NCBI GenBank assembly: GCA_022842225.1 | Contig: JALHPX010000137.1 | Span: 1 to 7,901, forward strand | From: a bacterium | GTDB lineage: Bacteria > Bdellovibrionota > FAC87 > UBA2466 | Reading direction: 5' to 3' | DNA length: 7,901 nt | Shown here: piece by piece, positions 4,855 to 7,901 of the stretch | Numbering within the stretch: the stretch's first letter is position 1 | Layout of the letters: every line of letters begins with the position of its first letter | Notes under the pieces: model-generated | Told to the model about the DNA's origin: nothing | Seen by the model: only the letters and a program-made list of their open reading frames with translations | The model's database searches: none | Translations under genes and position numbers: made by a program

Positions 4855-6013
4855 GCAAAGTGTCTTCTCGTTTGCAGCGAGCCAGTAGCTCCACTGCCAA
4901 TTCAGAAGGCTTGCCTGGCGTTACGCCATGGGCGGCGTAGGATTCGGGAACGGTCACGCCAGAGAGGGTGGACAAAGTGAAGCTATCGGATACCTGCTTT
5001 AAAAGCGGGATCATCTCGTCATAATTTTTGTCGACGGAAAAAGCCGCAAGCGTGTGCAGTTCTCCGGTGGTCCTGTACTGCACGAGCGAGGCAAGCAATT
5101 CAGCCATGGCCTGGGGATTGTGATCGCCCGAGAGGATGACTCTGGGAGACTCCTGCAAGATCTCAAAACGCGCAGGCACGATCGCTCGGCGGAATCCCGC
5201 ACGCCACACATCGAGCGAAATTTTAGGAAACAGAATACGTAGCAAAAGTAGCGAAGTCTTGGCGTTTTCTAGGGTTGCCCGCGTTGGGCAAGACAGCTCA
5301 AAGGTGTAACCATTGATGAGAACTCGCTGGCCCCACACTCCAGCCTCTACGACTTTCGCCGAGAGCTCGCGAGAGTAGTAGGGGATAGCATCCACATGGA
5401 GGCAGTATTTCTCAATCTGTTGGACCAAGCTTTCGTCTTGGATTCCCGTAAAGAGCAGCCCCTCGGGCCGCACAATTTGCAGCTTCTCGTCGAGGATCTT
5501 ACTTACCGTATCTCCCAGAATTTCTTGGTGATCCAGATCGACCGTGGCAATGAGGCTGGCGATCGGATCGCACAAGTTGGTGGCGTCGAGTCTGCCGCCC
5601 AAGCCCACTTCGAGGACCAGGAAAGTAGCGCCTGCCTGCTTGGCTCTCACAAAGCTAATCAAGGTCAGGATTTCAAAGTACGAGAGCTTAAACTTTCGAG
5701 CAATTTCCAGGTGCGATTCGAGATGGTGTTCGAGTTCGGCTTCCGAGATGGCAATGCCGTTTTCTAGAAAACGCTCAGTAGGCGAGTAAAGATGGGGAGA
5801 TAGGTAGGTGTGGACCTTAAAGCCCGCTTCCACCAGGCCAGCGGTGAGCAGCACCGACGAGGTGCCCTTGCCGTTGGTACCGCCGACGATAATGGACTGA
5901 AGGTCGAGTTGGGGGTTACCCACAGCTTCCAGCGCCAAGCGGATATTATCCAGCGAATAAACCGAGCGTTTCTCCCGCCCAAACTCGCCCAAGATTTCTG
6001 TAATTCGGTGCAA
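4610..6013 (-). CDS. folC: Dihydrofolate synthase / folylpolyglutamate synthase with extra C-terminal tail
   Basis: Mur-ligase family enzyme: adds Glu to dihydropteroate and then to reduced folates using ATP. Landmarks: P-loop G-G-T-N-G-K-G-T-S at 44-52 with K49, L-S-P-H at 71-74, E-V-G-L-G-G-R-L-D-A-T-N at 135-146, D-L-D-H at 159-162, K177 in D-E-K-L-Q-I-V (carbamylated Lys position), P-A-R-F-E-I-L at 280-286, and G-S-L-Y-L-A-G-E-V-R at 390-399, where relatives usually end. Odd: 68 further residues (400-467), Pro- and Arg-rich at the end, are antisense to folK and look unconserved. The usual D-G-A-H-N-P reads S295-G-D-H-N-P. The start is TTG 6013, as no in-frame ATG is available and this gives the expected distance to the P-loop. 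It is transcribed against the folP-folK operon from its own promoter. The enzyme call is secure; whether the tail is functional is unknown. Confidence 0.95.
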   Translation of the reverse strand: MHRITEILGEFGREKRSVYSLDNIRLALEAVGNPQLDLQSIIVGGTNGKGTSSVLLTAGLVEAGFKVHTYLSPHLYSPTERFLENGIAISEAELEHHLESHLEIARKFKLSYFEILTLISFVRAKQAGATFLVLEVGLGGRLDATNLCDPIASLIATVDLDHQEILGDTVSKILDEKLQIVRPEGLLFTGIQDESLVQQIEKYCLHVDAIPYYSRELSAKVVEAGVWGQRVLINGYTFELSCPTRATLENAKTSLLLLRILFPKISLDVWRAGFRRAIVPARFEILQESPRVILSGDHNPQAMAELLASLVQYRTTGELHTLAAFSVDKNYDEMIPLLKQVSDSFTLSTLSGVTVPESYAAHGVTPGKPSELAVELLARCKREDTLLIAGSLYLAGEVRPVWSNSIRFLLSDEEVLHRYSLLPDPAIAAKAPKAARVRMPGRASEDEARLPHRPPTSIPHTPVSPNP

Positions 6014-6061
6014 GTCTGCGATATCCCAAAAAACCGTTCGTTTAGCAATTAGACACTCTGA

Positions 6062-6090
6062 CCTAGATACTGAAATTTAGACGGTGTCAA
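6062..6090 (-). promoter_or_regulatory. Candidate folC promoter
   Basis: On the minus strand a perfect TTGACA (6090-6085) is followed after 17 bases by TCTAGG (6067-6062), a weak -10. Transcription would begin near 6055, about 40 bases before the folC TTG start. A GGGA element lies roughly 10 bases before that start. Consensus inference. Confidence 0.3.
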
Positions 6091-6254
6091 AAATAGAGAC
6101 AACTCGCGGTGAATGATTTCAATGCTTTAGCCAGATTGGATCACGCCGTACACCCCATGTTCGACGTGTGATCATGAATAAAACATACACGCCGAATACG
6201 CTAAACCCACGAGAATACGAGGAATTCTGAACCCTCACTGAATGCACGTAAGTG

Positions 6255-6267
6255 GCAACACCGTTGC
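6255..6267 (+). promoter_or_regulatory. Small perfect hairpin upstream of the TIGR02147 gene
   Basis: GCAAC (6255-6259) and GTTGC (6263-6267) pair across a three-base loop, 13 bases before the first Shine-Dalgarno of the downstream gene. It could be an operator half-site pair or a leader hairpin. The rest of the 6014-6291 spacer shows only the folC promoter and short, ambiguous symmetries. Confidence 0.25.
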
Positions 6268-6280
6268 AAAGTAATCCTGC

Positions 6281-6309
6281 AGGGGAAACACATGAGGGGG
6301 TTAACAGTG
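6281..6309 (+). promoter_or_regulatory. Two tandem ribosome binding sites, each with an in-frame start
   Basis: AGGGG (6281-6285) lies six bases before ATG 6292. AGGGGG (6295-6300), formed by the second and third codons of that longer frame, lies six bases before GTG 6307. The two starts are in the same frame, five codons apart, so both could be used or the second could be the only real one. Confidence 0.6.
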
Positions 6310-7173
6310 AATATCAGTTCCAACATTTACAACTTCACGGATTACCGTGAATTCTTAAAAGATCGTTACCGACAATTAAAAATCAACGATCCATTATTTT
6401 CGTTCCGCCACTTTTCTAAAAGCGCCGGTTTCGGTTCTCCCAACTACTTGAAGTTGGTGATGGACGGAAAACGTAATCTGAGTGCTGAAGCCATTGCGAA
6501 GTTCGCAAAGGGCCTTCGTTTGGACAACCATGAGTCGGAATATTTCCGTTATATGGTCGATTCGAATCAGTGCGAGAACGCTGGTAAGAAAAAAGTTTTC
6601 GAAGCTAAACTCTTGTACTTGCGTGAGCTTTTCAAAGTGAAGACTTTGATTCCTGAGCTCTATGACTACTACCACGAGTGGTACCATGCCGCGATTCGCG
6701 AGATGATCAAAAAAGGCGCCGTGAAGGCCGACCCTGGAGCCATTGCGCAAGCTCTGACTCCTGCGATCACCGATGCAGAAGCACAAGCTTCTATTGAGCT
6801 TTTGATGAAACTGAAATTCGTCGGTAAAACGACGGATGGCCATCTCGTCGCAAACGAGACTGCAGAAGTGGATTCCACCACCGATGCTATGGCTCAAAAG
6901 ATTCACCATGAGCAAATGGCCGAATTGGCAACTCAATCGCTCTACACTCAAAGCGCTGAAACTCAGGACTTCGAGTCTCTGACTCTTAGCTTGCCACTCG
7001 ATAAAGTGATCGAGCTGCGCTCTAAGATCCAAGAGCTGGTGAGAGCAGTGGCTGCAAATGCTAGCCACAGCCCTTCGGATGCAGTTTACCAATTAAACGT
7101 TCAGTTCTTCGCTCTGACCAAGGCGGTCGAAGCTAAGAAGGAAGAAGTTACGGCGCGCAGCTTGACGGCCTAA
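6292..7173 (+). CDS. TIGR02147 family protein (DUF4423-like), putative regulator
   Basis: 293 residues from ATG 6292, or 288 from GTG 6307. The N-terminal part carries the family signature: Y-N-F-T-D-Y-R-E-F-L-K-D at about 13-24, then F-S-F-R-H-F-S-K-S-A-G-F-G-S-P-N-Y-L-K and D-G-K-R-N-L-S, a helical segment resembling a helix-turn-helix. The middle has Y-D-Y-Y-H-E-W-Y-H-A-A-I-R-E, and the C-terminal part ends in Y-Q-L-N-V-Q-F-F-A-L-T-K, all typical of the family. No signal peptide or membrane segment, so it is cytoplasmic. The family is found in many copies in Bdellovibrio-type genomes and in Fibrobacter; its role is not established, though it is often guessed to be transcriptional control. 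It stands alone: folC diverges on the left, and a strong terminator follows. Family membership is secure; regulatory function is inferred. Confidence 0.9.
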   Translation: MRGLTVNISSNIYNFTDYREFLKDRYRQLKINDPLFSFRHFSKSAGFGSPNYLKLVMDGKRNLSAEAIAKFAKGLRLDNHESEYFRYMVDSNQCENAGKKKVFEAKLLYLRELFKVKTLIPELYDYYHEWYHAAIREMIKKGAVKADPGAIAQALTPAITDAEAQASIELLMKLKFVGKTTDGHLVANETAEVDSTTDAMAQKIHHEQMAELATQSLYTQSAETQDFESLTLSLPLDKVIELRSKIQELVRAVAANASHSPSDAVYQLNVQFFALTKAVEAKKEEVTARSLTA

Positions 7174-7207
7174 TTTCACTGAAGTGTTTCTCTGGTCGAT
7201 TCTCAAC

Positions 7208-7275
7208 AAAAAATATAGCCCGTTTCTTATGGCCTCTTCGGGGAGGCCACTTAGGAAACGGGCTATATGCTTTTT
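7208..7275. terminator. Long bidirectional intrinsic terminator
   Basis: A near-perfect stem of about 24 pairs. Outer arms ATATAGCCCGTTTC (7213-7226) and GAAACGGGCTATAT (7255-7268) are exact complements. Inner arms TGGCCTC (7230-7236) and GAGGCCA (7243-7249) are also exact, joined by three further pairs including one G-U and a two-base bulge. On the plus strand it is followed by a T-run at 7271-7275. On the minus strand the A-run at 7208-7213 gives a matching U-run. It lies between two convergent genes and should stop transcripts from both. Confidence 0.92.
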
Positions 7276-7287
7276 ATTCGATAAATT

Positions 7288-7488
7288 TTAGTGTTTCGGA
7301 TGAATGACGGAATCGACTTTTTCTTTCACGGCGTCTTTAAGATCGCCTAGTCCCTTTTGCACTTTGCCAACGACTTGTTCGGCCATACCTTTGATGGTGG
7401 AAGAATCATCGCCCACAGCGTGACCGACTTCTTCACGGACTTTACCTTTAACTTCTTTGAATCCACCTTTTACGTGATCTTTGTTCAT
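7288..7488 (-). CDS. CsbD-like stress response protein
   Basis: 66 residues of the CsbD family, small abundant hydrophilic proteins usually induced by general stress or in stationary phase; biochemical role unknown. It shows the family's pattern: N-K-D-H-V-K-G-G-F-K-E-V-K-G-K-V-R-E-E-V-G near residues 2-22, then a second unit with I-K-G-M-A-E-Q-V-V-G-K-V-Q-K-G-L-G-D. The protein is nearly all charged or small residues, with no cysteine, tryptophan or membrane segment. ATG 7488 is chosen because the family starts M-N-K-D and AGAGGA lies eight bases upstream; the frame stays open further upstream (to 7629), but those residues do not fit. Its stop is 19 bases from the bidirectional terminator. 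The gene to its right points the same way, 168 bases upstream. No promoter could be assigned with confidence. Confidence 0.9.
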   Translation of the reverse strand: MNKDHVKGGFKEVKGKVREEVGHAVGDDSSTIKGMAEQVVGKVQKGLGDLKDAVKEKVDSVIHPKH

Positions 7489-7598
7489 GGCCTGTTTCCT
7501 CTGATGAAAATAGTTAAGTTGATCATTTCTGCAACTCTCTGCAGTGCATTTCGCTTTCATTTCGGTCGAAAACGACGTGCAACGAGAAGAGGTAGCAA

Positions 7599-7645
7599 TC
7601 CGCGTACCAGCTCTGAGGACCTCAGCCATGAGGCGCTGACGCGGA
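7599..7645. repeat. Inverted repeat between the edge gene and csbD
   Basis: TCCGCGT (7599-7605) pairs with ACGCGGA (7639-7645). After a two-base bulge CAGC (7608-7611) pairs with GCTG (7635-7638), giving 11 pairs. The enclosed loop can form one of two alternative hairpins: CTGAG/CTCAG (7613-7617 with 7621-7625) or CCTCA/TGAGG (7620-7624 with 7629-7633). It begins 12 bases beyond the stop of the edge gene, so it may end that transcript, though no T-run follows on either strand. An RNA element is also possible. Confidence 0.45.
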
Positions 7646-7656
7646 AGGGAGGGGCT

Positions 7657-7899
7657 CTACATGCCTTGCTCTAATTCTTTCATGAACTTTTCTTGTTCGT
7701 TTTGTTTTTGCAGCATCGATTTCATGGCATCGCGCGCTTGATCGATCATGCCACCGCCGGCCGCTCCATTTACATTCACCGCCGAGTCAGGGGATTCGCT
7801 CGCCGTGTGCATAGCGCTGGGAATGTTGTCTCGTGGAGTGGGAGGAACTTCTGTTCGGGAAGCCTCCGCCTCTTTGAGTTTTACTTTCTGTCCGCGCAT
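7657..7899 (-). CDS. Small protein of unknown function at the window edge, start uncertain
   Basis: 80 residues from ATG 7899, but the frame is still open at the window edge, so the true start may lie beyond it. I do not recognise a family. The first part is charged and Pro-containing (K-V-K-L-K-E-A-E-A, then V-P-P-T-P-R-D), the middle is Ser-, Asn- and Gly-rich with G-A-A-G-G-G near 45-50, and the last 30 residues form a likely amphipathic helix rich in Met, Lys, Gln and Glu, ending E-L-E-Q-G-M. No signal peptide or membrane segment is visible in this part. It shares its direction with csbD, but 168 bases and an inverted repeat separate them, so co-transcription is uncertain. Clean codon reading and a protein-like helix at the end support it being real. 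Confidence 0.6.
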   Translation of the reverse strand: MRGQKVKLKEAEASRTEVPPTPRDNIPSAMHTASESPDSAVNVNGAAGGGMIDQARDAMKSMLQKQNEQEKFMKELEQGM

Positions 7900-7901
7900 T
7901 T

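Noticed and set aside
6394..7092. Minus-strand open frame of 232 codons opposite the TIGR02147 gene
   Set aside because: It is the antisense of a well-supported family member, and the translation is rich in Cys, His and Leu without a recognisable pattern.
7489..7629. Longer csbD reading frame starting at 7629
   Set aside because: The extra 47 residues do not fit the CsbD family, while ATG 7488 has a good ribosome site and the family-typical M-N-K-D start.
1..7901. CRISPR array, insertion sequence, prophage or defence island
   Set aside because: No regularly spaced direct repeats, transposase, integrase or nuclease motifs were seen in any frame; the gene content is mostly housekeeping and envelope proteins.

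Overview
The window looks like a chromosomal fragment from a predatory or free-living Gram-negative of the Bdellovibrionota (Bdellovibrio-like) type. The main clue is a TIGR02147-family protein (6292-7173), a family I know mainly from Bdellovibrio relatives and Fibrobacter. Exported small proteins, a lipoprotein and short stress proteins fit but are not diagnostic. The lineage call is an inference from gene content. The first 14 bases match the 3' end of an Illumina adapter, so the left edge is the end of an assembled contig and not genomic sequence.

Layout. 15-1042 (-): class V PLP-dependent aminotransferase, cut at its C-terminus by the adapter. 1043-1300: intergenic, with inverted repeats and a weak promoter. 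1301-1516 (+): small unknown helical protein. 1530-2924 (-): two-gene unit with a lipoprotein of unknown family (309 aa) followed by a small exported four-cysteine protein (151 aa). 2925-3174: divergent intergenic region rich in stem-loops, with a candidate promoter almost touching folP. 3175-4854 (+): tightly overlapping folate operon of folP, a PTPS/QueD-like gene and folK. 4610-6013 (-): folC, convergent with folK and overlapping it by 245 bp. 6014-6291: divergent intergenic region. 6292-7173 (+): TIGR02147-family gene with two candidate starts. 7208-7275: long bidirectional terminator. 7288-7488 (-): CsbD-like stress protein. 7657-7899 (-): small protein of unknown function at the right edge.

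How the genes work together. folP, folK and folC encode HPPK, DHPS and dihydrofolate/folylpolyglutamate synthase, which are consecutive steps of folate synthesis. folB (dihydroneopterin aldolase), which should supply the HPPK substrate, is not in the window. The PTPS-like gene sits in its place, overlapping both folP and folK. The protein lacks the canonical PTPS cysteine and has a Glu next to that position, which resembles the PTPS-III enzymes known to replace FolB. This is the most interesting biological inference here. I saw no CRISPR array, transposon, tRNA, rRNA or evident defence system.
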